A DNA stretch of 59,242 nt from Blastopirellula sp. GTDB taxonomy: Bacteria; Planctomycetota; Planctomycetia; Pirellulales; Pirellulaceae. Below the pieces are notes generated by a model. The model worked only from the letters and a program-made list of their open reading frames with translations, did not search any database and was not told where the DNA came from. Shown piece by piece: positions 28,325 to 37,369 of the stretch; within the stretch, counting starts at the first letter, position 1; each line of letters begins with the position of its first letter. Position numbers and translations under genes: made by a program. Where the stretch lies: contig NVWB01000017.1 of NCBI GenBank assembly GCA_002733575.1, forward strand, positions 1 to 59,242, in the 5' to 3' direction.

Positions 28325-28780
28325 ATGAAGATTGCAAGGATGCTTTTGATGATTGTTTGTGTTGTGACCGCAAGCCAATTTGCGGCCGCTCAGGAAATAT
28401 CAAAACACGATCAGATAAAAATTGCGGTGCAAGCAGTCTGTCCGATGACAGGTCAAAAGCTCGGGAGTATGGGGCAACCGCTCAAAGTCAAAATTGGAGA
28501 AGAGGAAATCTTTCTCTGCTGCAAAGGCTGCCTGAAAGTAAAAGTGGACCCGAAGCATTGGGCCACCATTCACAGCAACTTTGCCAAGGCACAACAGATA
28601 TGTCCTGTGATGAAACAAAAACTGCCTGAGAATGCAAAGTGGACCATTGTGAAAGGGCAAATCGTTTATATTTGCTGCCCTCCGTGCACGAAGAAAATCG
28701 CAGCAGATCCAGCCACCTACTTGGGTAAAATCGACGAGCTTTACCTGGCCTCATTGCGTAAGCGAAGCACAATGCGATAA
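28325..28780 (+). CDS. Secreted protein with two YHS/TRASH-like metal-binding domains
   Basis: A 151-residue exported protein, starting at the ATG at 28325 behind AAGGAAA, with signal peptide MKIARMLLMIVCVVTASQ ending AAAQ. The first domain, residues about 38-75, reads VCPMTGQKLGSMGQPLKVKI then FLCCKGCLKVKVDP. The second, about 90-138, reads ICPVMKQKL then YICCPPCTKKIAADPATYLG. These match the two C-terminal domains of the adaptor encoded upstream, so the same metal-binding module exists both fused to the pump and free in the periplasm. It is probably a metallochaperone that hands metal to the adaptor. This is inference from homology within the locus. Confidence 0.82.
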   Translation: MKIARMLLMIVCVVTASQFAAAQEISKHDQIKIAVQAVCPMTGQKLGSMGQPLKVKIGEEEIFLCCKGCLKVKVDPKHWATIHSNFAKAQQICPVMKQKLPENAKWTIVKGQIVYICCPPCTKKIAADPATYLGKIDELYLASLRKRSTMR

Positions 28781-29115
28781 CGGAGTAACATTATTCTCAA
28801 GTGCAAATCTTGGGCATCTCGGCATGCTGTTGGGTTGCTCAAGCATTTGAACTCCCACAAGAATAGTGGACACGCCAAGAAGTGGGAACACAACGATGCT
28901 ATAAGAAGAGTGACAACAGATGAGAGATAGCGAGTTTTTAATTTTTATTGAATGTTTGGCTTTTGGCTAAATGTTCGCTCCCAGTAAATTGAATTCTATT
29001 GACGTTCTTCAGGAATATTTCGGATTGGTCGGATGATTGCTTCAAGCTCTGCAATCGATATGCCCGATAATTGAGAGAGTGAAATATCTATTTGTGTTTA
29101 CTAGGAATGTCTACC
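28781..29115. other. Intergenic region between the two efflux gene sets
   Basis: No gene is seen. The region is AT-rich near 28925-28990 and carries no strong hairpin. It probably contains the promoter of the next small Cys-rich gene but I could not place one with confidence. Confidence 0.3.
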
Positions 29116-29577
29116 ATGCGATCATGGTCAAAATGTCTGATATGGTTTGCTGTCTTGATATTGCCCCTTCAGGCAGTACAGGGAACAGACTCATTTTGCC
29201 ACTGTGAACAGAATTCCACGACTTCGCATTGTACTTGCGAGCAGACATCCTACTGCCGCTGTATTCAAGAGCATGATCATGTTGCACACGAATGCAGCAA
29301 TGATTCTAAGTTGAATTCCCGGCATTATGCATTGCATAAACATGTAAATCAGCAGCAAGAATGTCCCAGTGATTGTTTCTGTCGTCGCTTGCCGGAGTCG
29401 CCATGGAACACAGACTCTCCAGCGAAAAAACTGCATAAACCTACTGTCCAGACATCAGCCATGAGTAACAGGGTTACCCATAGTCGCATCACAATATTCG
29501 GAGACACGTATCTTTCTGTCTCTCCTTCGATATCTTCACAGCAACTCTGCATCTCTTTGTGCAAATTTACTCTATAA
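29116..29577 (+). CDS. Small secreted Cys/His-rich protein, CISLC family, copy 2
   Basis: A 153-residue exported protein if started at the ATG at 29116, ten bases after TAGGA. The signal peptide is CLIWFAVLILPLQAVQG. The mature part has 12 cysteines in FCHCEQ, CTCEQ, CRCIQ and CPSDCFC, and several His (EHDHVAHE, RHYALHKHV). It ends LCISLCKFTL. Signal region, CxxxCxC cluster and C-terminus match the protein starting at 21214, so the two are paralogues placed at the head of each efflux gene set. A periplasmic copper-type metal buffer is a plausible role. No named family is recognised. Confidence 0.7.
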   Translation: MRSWSKCLIWFAVLILPLQAVQGTDSFCHCEQNSTTSHCTCEQTSYCRCIQEHDHVAHECSNDSKLNSRHYALHKHVNQQQECPSDCFCRRLPESPWNTDSPAKKLHKPTVQTSAMSNRVTHSRITIFGDTYLSVSPSISSQQLCISLCKFTL

Positions 29578-29643
29578 CGATCCTTGCCTCTCTTCTTGAG
29601 AGGTAATAGAGGCTTTGATTACATCCTATTATCAGTGGGATCA

Positions 29644-29664
29644 TTTTATTGTAATCCAATAAAA
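29644..29664. other. Perfect AT-rich hairpin
   Basis: TTTTATTG/CAATAAAA with loop TAATC, 66 bases after the Cys-rich gene. It sits inside a wider imperfect repeat (GGGATCA / ATCC) and could act as a terminator for that gene. Confidence 0.4.
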
Positions 29665-29739
29665 TCCTTTGCTTGAAATTAGATATTTGCAAGCACCTGA
29701 TAAATAGTAACCAAGTATTTTGTTCCGAAAGATATTGAG

Positions 29740-30030
29740 ATGTCGATAAAACGATTATGTTTTAATTTAATGTTATTCGTGTGCCTAACACTTGCCTCCG
29801 TTGGTTGTCGTGCAACAGGCAATTCCGTGCCAACACGGCCATCACAGCAGGCGGCCATAGGCGAGCAGCCAGCGTATGCGAATGATTTACTAGTTAATCC
29901 ACAGTTGCCAAGCTTTGAGCAATCATTTCCATCACCGCCAATTCCAGAAGCTGAATACCGTACTACTCAGTTTGACTCAATTGGCAGTTTACCTACATCC
30001 GCCTCATCGAATTGTTGCAGTAAGAACTGA
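29740..30030 (+). CDS. Small lipoprotein
   Basis: A 96-residue protein with a classic lipobox: hydrophobic LMLFVCLTLASVGC, so the lipid-bearing Cys is residue 23. The mature part is short, Pro-rich and disordered-looking (PSFEQSFPSPPIPEAEY) and ends with CCSKN. It lies about 100 bases before the outer-membrane factor gene, itself a lipoprotein, and is probably co-transcribed with it. It may be a small envelope accessory of the efflux system; no family is recognised. Confidence 0.65.
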   Translation: MSIKRLCFNLMLFVCLTLASVGCRATGNSVPTRPSQQAAIGEQPAYANDLLVNPQLPSFEQSFPSPPIPEAEYRTTQFDSIGSLPTSASSNCCSKN

Positions 30031-30132
30031 GATGAAAACGAAATTCAGAGTGAAAATATAAGCCTGAGAAAAGTACGATCTTCTCGGTTACCCCAAACAT
30101 AATCAAGATAAAATCTGGAAGGACATTATACC

Positions 30133-31578
30133 GTGAAACGACTATGTGTGATCGCCGGCGCCACCTTATTGCTTGCAAGCGGGTGTCAAATGGCAGGGAC
30201 TTCAAAGGAGTCCAATTTGTTAGGTGACCAAATGTATCAAAGCTACCTCGATACTTCGGAGGTCTCGAAATCTGAGAATCACAGTTCAGATTTCGCCTTG
30301 CAGCCAGCGACTATTCGCAATCTAATCCCAACAGAATTAGATATCATGCAAGTCCAGTCAGCCTCGTTCCAGGAAGAACGAGATCGACGGCAGCCAGAGA
30401 TAGCACTATCGAATTTTACGCTGGAAGAATTGGAAGGCATTGCATTACAAAATAACCCTAGCATCGCAGAAGCGGCAGCCCTTGTGGAAGCAGCACAGGG
30501 TAATAGGGTTCAAGTGGGATTGGGGCCTAATCCTGTTCTTGGTTATTCTGGTCAGCAACTTGGAAGTAGTGGACAAGCTGAGCAACAAGGAGTCTTCATT
30601 GGCAAGGAATTTATTACTGGCAAGAAGCTTGGTTTAAATCAACAGAGAGCTTCTTGGAAGGTTCAGCGGGCGGAACGTGAACTTGAGGCATTTCGATTGC
30701 GGGTACTCACCGATGTGCGAGTCAGATTCTATGATGTGCTAATCGCCCAACGACGCCGAGAATTAGCAGGTGAACTGGTTGGAATTAGCACCCAGGGTGT
30801 AGAAGCAGCTCAAGCCTTATTTATGGGCCAAGAAGTGAGCGAAGCCGATCCACTAAGAGCAAAAGTCGAGGCAGATACTGCGCTTATTCTACTTCAGACA
30901 TCGGTCAATCAACATGTTGAATCCTGGCGTTTACTTACTGCCGTGCTTGGGATGCCAGAGCTTACGCTTCAGCGACTTCAAGGAGATTTGAGTGAAGCCA
31001 ATGTCGAATTGTCATGGCAAGACACATTACACCAAGTGATCAGCGAGAGTCCAGAAATTGCTGCTGCGTATGCAGACATTGAGGCAACCCGCTGGGCTAT
31101 CCAGCGAGCCTATGCCGAGAATATTCCTAATGTTGAAGTGCAAGCGGTAATTCAAGATGATCGAGGAACTGGCTCAACCAACGGTAACCTTCAAGTAAGT
31201 CTTCCGATCCCGTTTTGGAATCGTAACCAAGGTGGAATTCGACAAGCACACTACGAAGCAATTGCTGCAGAACGGGCAGTGGAACGTCTCACGTTGGATC
31301 TACAGGCTCGATTAGCCTCCGCGTTTCAGCGATATGAAAGTGCTCGTAATCAAGTCGATAAATATTCGCAAAAAGATGGAATATTAGATAACGCCAGTCG
31401 AACTCTGGAACTGATACGCATTGGTTACAGAGCTGATGAGTATAACGTGCTAGATTTGTTAAATGTCCAACGGACATATTTCCAGGCGAATATTACCTAC
31501 CTTGATGCACAACGTGAGTTATGGGTATCTGTTATGCAGATCCGAGGGCTATTGCTTACTGATAGCTTGTCAAAATGA
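30133..31578 (+). CDS. TolC/CusC-type outer-membrane efflux factor
   Basis: A 481-residue outer-membrane channel subunit for RND efflux. The start is GTG at 30133 behind GGAAGGA; the signal peptide ends with the lipobox LLASGC, so it is a lipoprotein as CusC is. From about residue 95 it shows the two OEP repeats: LEELEGIALQNNPSIAEAAA (first), long heptad helices such as RAERELEAFRLRVLTDVRVR, then TLHQVISESPEIAAAYADIE (second) with VSLPIPFWNRNQGGIRQA and the closing LELIRIGYRADEYNVLDLLN. It is the only outer-membrane factor in the island, so both pumps may share it. Confidence 0.92.
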   Translation: MKRLCVIAGATLLLASGCQMAGTSKESNLLGDQMYQSYLDTSEVSKSENHSSDFALQPATIRNLIPTELDIMQVQSASFQEERDRRQPEIALSNFTLEELEGIALQNNPSIAEAAALVEAAQGNRVQVGLGPNPVLGYSGQQLGSSGQAEQQGVFIGKEFITGKKLGLNQQRASWKVQRAERELEAFRLRVLTDVRVRFYDVLIAQRRRELAGELVGISTQGVEAAQALFMGQEVSEADPLRAKVEADTALILLQTSVNQHVESWRLLTAVLGMPELTLQRLQGDLSEANVELSWQDTLHQVISESPEIAAAYADIEATRWAIQRAYAENIPNVEVQAVIQDDRGTGSTNGNLQVSLPIPFWNRNQGGIRQAHYEAIAAERAVERLTLDLQARLASAFQRYESARNQVDKYSQKDGILDNASRTLELIRIGYRADEYNVLDLLNVQRTYFQANITYLDAQRELWVSVMQIRGLLLTDSLSK

Positions 31579-31645
31579 TGCTGTGAAAGAAGTATAAACT
31601 AGGCAAAGATACAAGTAGAAGGATTTTTTGATGTAAGACGTCGGT

Positions 31646-31673
31646 TTGACAATCAGGTAAGATAGGTTAAACT
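31646..31673 (+). promoter_or_regulatory. Possible promoter of the second efflux gene set
   Basis: A consensus TTGACA (31646-31651), a 16-base spacer and TAAACT (31668-31673, four of six matches), about 100 bases before the His-rich gene. A hairpin AGTGGC/GCCACT follows at 31693-31711 in the presumed leader. Confidence 0.4.
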
Positions 31674-31771
31674 TAATAATGGTTATTTTACCAGTGGCGT
31701 GACAAGCCACTCGTCCGTTGGTTCGGTTATTACTAGTACAAACGAAGACTGGAAAGTTCCATAACGATCAC

Positions 31772-32278
31772 ATGATCCGTAGATTCCTCTGTTTATTACT
31801 CGTTCCTCTGATGCTGGCCAACCAAGGCCTGTGCTTCGCGCATTCGCATTTTGGAACAGACATTCTTGACTCAGAGGGGCACTCTTCAAAGCCGCATTTT
31901 CATGCTGGCGACCATAATCATTACGAGTTGAAGAGTGACCATGTAGCCCAAGGACAAGTAGACCAGACACAGGGGCAGCATTCTGATCGCATGCCCAGTT
32001 CCGAACATGACGGCGAAGATCACAGCAAAGATCACCTGTCGCTCATTCAGCCCTCGACTGATCATGATGCTGATGCTGTTTATTACCCAGAAGCGGCCAC
32101 ATTAGCTCATTTCAGACAGATGGTAGTGATTGATTCACCGTTCTGTCTCGCATTCGCCGCTACTTCACCGGCCGCACATCAGAATAAAGACGGGTTGCTG
32201 CTTTCTGGGCAGTCACCTAATTCGGTCTTTTACCCGGATTGTCCCATCTATCTTAGTACGCTTTCTCTGCGTATTTGA
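31772..32278 (+). CDS. Secreted His-rich protein
   Basis: A 168-residue protein starting at the ATG at 31772, where the signal peptide begins (MIRRFLCLLLVPLMLANQ, ending CFAHS). It has 15 His, nearly all in the mature half, in HSHFG, KPHFHAGDHNHYE, EHDGEDHSKDH and STDHDADA, many next to Asp, a pattern seen in zinc, copper or nickel binding segments. The end IYLSTLSLRI recalls, weakly, the LCRF-type ends of the Cys-rich proteins. It lies 137 bases before the second adaptor. Role inferred: periplasmic metal capture for the second pump. Confidence 0.65.
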   Translation: MIRRFLCLLLVPLMLANQGLCFAHSHFGTDILDSEGHSSKPHFHAGDHNHYELKSDHVAQGQVDQTQGQHSDRMPSSEHDGEDHSKDHLSLIQPSTDHDADAVYYPEAATLAHFRQMVVIDSPFCLAFAATSPAAHQNKDGLLLSGQSPNSVFYPDCPIYLSTLSLRI

Positions 32279-32415
32279 TCTCATCGACGGACATCGCTAG
32301 CGTCGTTGTTGGTGTTCTCTAATATCGTTTCTTGCTTCGATTACGCATACTTTTTGCGTTTTTTCCTAGCGATCTCATGTTAATAAATCAGTTTTTCCCT
32401 TATTGAGGTGGAAAT

Positions 32416-33822
32416 ATGCGTCCAAAGCAAATACTCGGGGGCATTGTCTTTTTCATTGCCGTCATTGGAATAGGTGGCACTGCGTTCATCACTCGTGATC
32501 AATGGTTACCCTTGTTAAATCCAGAGGCGTCGACCGCCAAAGCAAATGCAGGGCAACCGCCCGTTAAAGAAGCCAAAGTGCTGAAGCTCAGTCCTCAAGC
32601 GCGAAAGAACCTCGGATTGGTCTCGAAGCCGGCAGCCCTGCAAGACTATTGGCGAACCATTCAAGTGCCTGGCATTGTGGTTGATCGCCCTGGCCAATCC
32701 GATCGTGGCATTACTTCGCCTGCTGTTGGGATTGTAACCCAGATTCATTCCTTTGCAGGTGACACCGTCAAATCGGGTGATACATTATTTACCCTGCGAT
32801 TGTTTAGTGAATACTTACAGAACACACAGTCCGAACTGTTCAAGGCAACGCTAGAAACACAATTGTTGCAAGAGGAGCGGACTCGGCTTGGGAAACTTGC
32901 AAGAAGCGGTACGATCGCGGGGAATCGCATCATTGAACTCGACCAACAGATTCACCGGCAAGCTGGTCTGATTCAAGCGTACCGGCAGGACTTGCTCACG
33001 CGTGGCCTGCTTCCTTCACATATAAAGCAAATCACAGCAGGTGAGTTTGTCTCTACTATCGATGTGGTTGTGCCGGTACCAGTGAGCGAAGATCGTAGTC
33101 CACGCGTGATCCAGCCAGTGGTCTCTCTAGACTCCCCTGACGATGAATCCTTCGTCTATGAAGTCCAAGAGTTGAAGGTCGAACTCGGGCAACAGGTCCA
33201 AGCAGGGCAGTTGCTTTCGGTGCTGTCAAACCATCGGAGTCTCTACATAGAAGGGCATGCTTTCAAGCAGGAAGCACCAACGCTCGAACGGGCCGCGAAG
33301 AATGGCTGGTCCGTCGAAGTTGAGTTCGCCGATGATGACAGTCGCCACTGGCCACCGCTGGAACAAACATTTCGGATTCGCCATCTGGCGAATACAATCG
33401 ATCTTGCCAGTCGCACGTTTGATTTCTTCATTCCATTAATGAATCAGTCACGGGCTTATCAGCAAGACGGGCAGACGTTTGTCGTTTGGCGTTTGCGACC
33501 AGGGCAACGTGTACGCCTGCATGTTCCTGTTGAACAAATTGAAAATGTCATAGTTCTTCCGGCAGCAGCGGTCGTTCGTGAAGGTCCAGAAGCTTATGTG
33601 TTCCGTCAAAACGGTGACCTTTTCAATCGCATACCTGTACACGTACTACACGAGGACAGCCTAAGCATCGTGTTAGCAAATGATGGCAGCGTAGCTCCAG
33701 GATCCTATTTGGCACAAGGCTCCGCCGCTTCGCTTAATCGTGTGCTGAAAGCGCAAGCTGCCAGCGGCATGCGTGCCGATGTCCATGTGCATGCCGATGG
33801 CACCACTCACGCTCCTCACTAA
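32416..33822 (+). CDS. Second heavy-metal RND efflux adaptor (CusB/CzcB-like)
   Basis: A 468-residue periplasmic adaptor. An N-terminal anchor (ILGGIVFFIAVIGIGGTAFI, about residues 6-25) is followed by a linker, the first half-motif near 95-125 (ITSPAVGIVTQIHSFAGDTV), a helical hairpin (about 130-200), and the second lipoyl half-motif (ELKVELGQQVQAGQLLSVLS). The beta barrel contains LRPGQRVRLHVPVEQIENVI and VLPAAAVVREGPEAYVF. The tail is His-rich (VHVHADGTTHAPH). Unlike the first adaptor it has no fused Cys domains. It sits 17 bases before its pump. The start has AGGTGG upstream. The metal may be zinc, cobalt or copper; sequence alone does not decide. Confidence 0.9.
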   Translation: MRPKQILGGIVFFIAVIGIGGTAFITRDQWLPLLNPEASTAKANAGQPPVKEAKVLKLSPQARKNLGLVSKPAALQDYWRTIQVPGIVVDRPGQSDRGITSPAVGIVTQIHSFAGDTVKSGDTLFTLRLFSEYLQNTQSELFKATLETQLLQEERTRLGKLARSGTIAGNRIIELDQQIHRQAGLIQAYRQDLLTRGLLPSHIKQITAGEFVSTIDVVVPVPVSEDRSPRVIQPVVSLDSPDDESFVYEVQELKVELGQQVQAGQLLSVLSNHRSLYIEGHAFKQEAPTLERAAKNGWSVEVEFADDDSRHWPPLEQTFRIRHLANTIDLASRTFDFFIPLMNQSRAYQQDGQTFVVWRLRPGQRVRLHVPVEQIENVIVLPAAAVVREGPEAYVFRQNGDLFNRIPVHVLHEDSLSIVLANDGSVAPGSYLAQGSAASLNRVLKAQAASGMRADVHVHADGTTHAPH

Positions 33823-33839
33823 GGAAAGGAATTTCAAAA

Positions 33840-36800
33840 ATGCTTAATGCCATCATCCGAATTTCGCTTCGCTACCGTATGCTTGTTGTGGTAATCAGTG
33901 TCGGCATGTTGATTTACGGATCCTATTTAGCAACGACGATGCCCATTGATGTTTTCCCCGACCTGGATCGCCCACGGGTCATCATCATCACAGAGTGTCC
34001 TGGACTGGCCACTGAAGAGGTCGAGACTCTCGTCACGCAACAAATCGAAATCGCATTGCTGGGTGCCAGTGGTGTACAGGATGTGCGTAGTCAAACCACA
34101 TCTGGGTTGAACGTCATTTACATTGAGTTCGATTGGACTACAGATATTCGTGCAGCTCGGCAGACCGTACAGGAACGCTTGTCTTCACTTGAAGGTGTGC
34201 TGCCGAAGGGAATCAATCCACAGATGACGCCGCCCTCGTCGATCATGGGACAAATTGTGATCGCGGGCATCTATCGGCAGCAAGGGCCTAAAGGGGGTGA
34301 GTTAACCGTAATCGATAGAACAGATTATCTCGCCGAGTTGATAGGATCACCTGAGGGGCAACCGCCTGAACTCGTTATCTGGAAGCCGGGCAATCGCCGT
34401 CGCCACGAAACCTGGCAGGAAGTGATGTACTCCGACCTCGAATGGGGCGACTCCTCTGAATCGAATGCGAGCGATGGAGCATACGCTACACTAATGATCG
34501 AAGGTCGCTCAATCAAGGTGAACTTCCAGACCCACCAGCAACGTCAAATGGAATTGCGTACGGTTTCAGATTGGGTGATTCGACCAAGGATTCTCAAGGT
34601 TACAGGAGTGGCCGAAGTTTTTCAAATGGGGGCTGACCGCAAACAATATCAGATTCTGGTCGATCCAACTGCCCTACTGGAATACGATGTCACACTCCAG
34701 GACGTTGAACAGGCCCTACAAGAAAGCAACATTAACACTAGCGGCGGCTTTGCGGTCACTGGTGAGACCGAGCGACCCATCCGAATTCTGGGGCGTCTAG
34801 GCCCTGACTCTCGTGTTGTTCTGGAAGACTTGCGGAAAGTGCCGGTGAAGGTCAAGCAACGGAGAGTCATTCTACTAGGCCAAGTTGCCCGTGTCGTGGA
34901 AGGACCGCAGTTTAAGAGGGGCGACGGTAGTGTGAACGGTCGACCTGGCGTGGTCTTCACGATTGTCAAGCAACCCCACGTTGATACTCGTGCGATAACG
35001 GACTCTATCGAAACGGCATTTGATGAAGTAGAAGCGTCGCTGCCAGCAGACATCATTATTAATTCAGAACTGTTTCGACTCAAGAATTTCATTGATCGCG
35101 GTATCTTTAACGTCGGCGAAGCACTCGTGATTGGGGCCTTCCTCGTCATCATTATTCTCTTTCTGTTTCTGTTAAATTTCCGCACGACCTTCATCACGCT
35201 CACCGCCATTCCTCTGTCATTGGTGATCACAATGTTGGTCTTCCGTTTAATCGGACACTTGACTGGATCGGAGTTGTCGATCAACGTCATGACACTCGGT
35301 GGATTGGCTGTCGCTATGGGAGAACTCGTCGACGATGCCATCGTTGACGTAGAGAATATCTTTCGGCGGTTGAGTGAAAACAATGCGTTAGAAAATCCGA
35401 AGCCAGCCATTGAGGTTGTCTATGAAGCCAGTAAGGAGATTCGCAGTGCCATCGTCTTCGGTACGGCAGTGGTGATCTTGGTGTTTTTGCCACTTTTTGC
35501 ACTTTCAGGTGTCGAAGGACGATTGTTTACTCCACTCGGCGTTGCCTATATCGTTTCCATTCTTGCATCTCTGCTTGTGTCACTCACGATCACTCCGGTG
35601 CTTTCGTACTACCTGCTACCACATTCAAAAGCCACGCATCGTGACAGTGATGGTCTGCTTCTAAGAATCTTAAAGGGAATGACTGGCTACCTAATTCGCT
35701 TCAGTATGGCTTGGCCGAAAATGCTATTGCTGGCGACTTGGGTTGGGGTCGGCTTGGCCGGGTGGCAATTTGCACAACTGGGCCGTAACTTCCTGCCGCA
35801 ATTTGATGAGGGCAGCGTGTTGGTCAATGTTACCTTGCCGCCTGGATCATCGCTTGATGCATCCAACCAGACATCGAGTATTATCGATGCGAAGTTCCGT
35901 AAAATGCAAAAAACGGACAAAAATCCCGACGGCGAAATCCTGCACTTTGTCCGCCGCACAGGTCGGGCTGAGAGAGACGAACATGCGGCACCCGTCAATT
36001 CAGGTGAATACATCCTAAGCATGAATCCCGAGTCGACCCGACACCGTGAAGAGGTCATTGATGAATTGCTAAGTGAGTTGAGAGAGGAGGTGCCGGGAGT
36101 CGACATTGAAGTCGAACAACCGTTGGCGCATCTGATCAGCCACATGCTCTCAGGCGTTTACGCTCAAATTGCGATCAAGATCTACGGCGACGATATCAAC
36201 ACCTTACAGCAGACAGCCGAAAGCGTGAGGGAGACCATTCAATCAATTGATGGCCTTACGCCACCTGTGGTTGAGTCGATCCGGATGACCGAAGAACTAC
36301 ACATCCGTCTTCGTCCTGACGATTTAGCTTTTCATGGTGTGACGCGAGCGTATGTCGCGCAGATCCTACAAACCGCCTTGCAAGGAGAAGTCGTGTCGCA
36401 GGTATTGGAGGGGCAACGCCGCTTCGATCTTCTGATCCGATTAGAAGAAGATTATCGTACAGATTACGCCAATTTAGGACGACTGCGAATCGACCTGCCA
36501 AACAACCGTGGTCAGATCGAGTTGCGAGAACTGGCCGATATCGGTGAGGGCGTAGGCCCTAATGCAATCAATCGTGAGAATGCCCGTCGTCGCATCGTCA
36601 TTCGCTGCAATACTCAGGATCGTGACTTGGCTAGTGCCGTTGCCGAAATCGAGCAGCGTGTCCAAAGCCAAGTACAACTGCCCGAAGGGTACTTCATCGA
36701 GTATGGAGGCCAGTTTGAGAGCCAGCAGCGTGCGACAAGACTCATCCTGATTCTAGCGGGTGTTTCGGTCGTTGGCATGTTTTTGGTATTGATGATCCTG

Positions 36801-37292
36801 TTCCCCTCTGTACGAATTGTACTGCAAATCCTCAACTCGCTCCCCACCGCATTCATCGGGGGCGTGATGGCGTTGGTGCTCACGCAACAAGATTTGACAG
36901 TTGCCAGTCTTGTGGGCTTTATCTCGCTCGGCGGTATTTCTGTCCGTAATGGTATTTTGCTGGTAACGCACTATATTCACTTAATGAAGGAAGAGGGTGA
37001 GGAGTTCACACAACAGATGATCTTACGCGGCAGCTTGGAACGACTCGCTCCGGTACTGATGACCGCTCTGACTGCAGGATTCGGACTATTACCACTGGTC
37101 GTCGGCGGTCAGGAACCAGGGCGTGAAATTCTCTATCCTGTTGCCACGGTGATTCTAGGTGGCTTGATTACATCGACCTTCTGCGAATTTCTCATACACC
37201 CTGGCCTGTTTTGGAAGTTCAGCGGCAAGGACGCGGCAAAAGTCGCACATTTGCATAAATTGGAAGACAACTCAGATCACAGTTTTATCTAA
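33840..37292 (+). CDS. Second heavy-metal efflux RND permease (CzcA/CusA family)
   Basis: A 1150-residue proton-driven pump. The opening is family-typical (TMPIDVFPDLDRPRVIIITE). TM4 reads GGLAVAMGELVDDAIVDVEN, with the paired Asp seen in CzcA-type proteins, unlike the single Asp of the first pump. Later come RIHPRIL-type periplasmic segments, AVVILVFLPLFALSGVEG (TM6) and SLGGISVRNGILLVTHYIHL in TM10. About 95 residues near 145-240 (from GIYRQQGPKGGE to TVSDWVIRPR) include an insert (IWKPGNRRRHETWQE and DLEWGDSSESNASDG) that ordinary CzcA and CusA lack in this porter loop. It lies 17 bases after its adaptor. Confidence 0.92.
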   Translation: MLNAIIRISLRYRMLVVVISVGMLIYGSYLATTMPIDVFPDLDRPRVIIITECPGLATEEVETLVTQQIEIALLGASGVQDVRSQTTSGLNVIYIEFDWTTDIRAARQTVQERLSSLEGVLPKGINPQMTPPSSIMGQIVIAGIYRQQGPKGGELTVIDRTDYLAELIGSPEGQPPELVIWKPGNRRRHETWQEVMYSDLEWGDSSESNASDGAYATLMIEGRSIKVNFQTHQQRQMELRTVSDWVIRPRILKVTGVAEVFQMGADRKQYQILVDPTALLEYDVTLQDVEQALQESNINTSGGFAVTGETERPIRILGRLGPDSRVVLEDLRKVPVKVKQRRVILLGQVARVVEGPQFKRGDGSVNGRPGVVFTIVKQPHVDTRAITDSIETAFDEVEASLPADIIINSELFRLKNFIDRGIFNVGEALVIGAFLVIIILFLFLLNFRTTFITLTAIPLSLVITMLVFRLIGHLTGSELSINVMTLGGLAVAMGELVDDAIVDVENIFRRLSENNALENPKPAIEVVYEASKEIRSAIVFGTAVVILVFLPLFALSGVEGRLFTPLGVAYIVSILASLLVSLTITPVLSYYLLPHSKATHRDSDGLLLRILKGMTGYLIRFSMAWPKMLLLATWVGVGLAGWQFAQLGRNFLPQFDEGSVLVNVTLPPGSSLDASNQTSSIIDAKFRKMQKTDKNPDGEILHFVRRTGRAERDEHAAPVNSGEYILSMNPESTRHREEVIDELLSELREEVPGVDIEVEQPLAHLISHMLSGVYAQIAIKIYGDDINTLQQTAESVRETIQSIDGLTPPVVESIRMTEELHIRLRPDDLAFHGVTRAYVAQILQTALQGEVVSQVLEGQRRFDLLIRLEEDYRTDYANLGRLRIDLPNNRGQIELRELADIGEGVGPNAINRENARRRIVIRCNTQDRDLASAVAEIEQRVQSQVQLPEGYFIEYGGQFESQQRATRLILILAGVSVVGMFLVLMILFPSVRIVLQILNSLPTAFIGGVMALVLTQQDLTVASLVGFISLGGISVRNGILLVTHYIHLMKEEGEEFTQQMILRGSLERLAPVLMTALTAGFGLLPLVVGGQEPGREILYPVATVILGGLITSTFCEFLIHPGLFWKFSGKDAAKVAHLHKLEDNSDHSFI

Positions 37293-37369
37293 ACCTAATA
37301 CTTGCCAGTTATCAATTCATGCCCTGTGGTATGAACTGGCATCACTCACTTGAGAAGGAGTTTAACCCT

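Noticed and set aside
34649..35410. 253-codon minus-strand frame opposite the second RND pump
   Set aside because: Mirror frame of a conserved pump gene; Ser/Arg-rich composition is typical of antisense translation.
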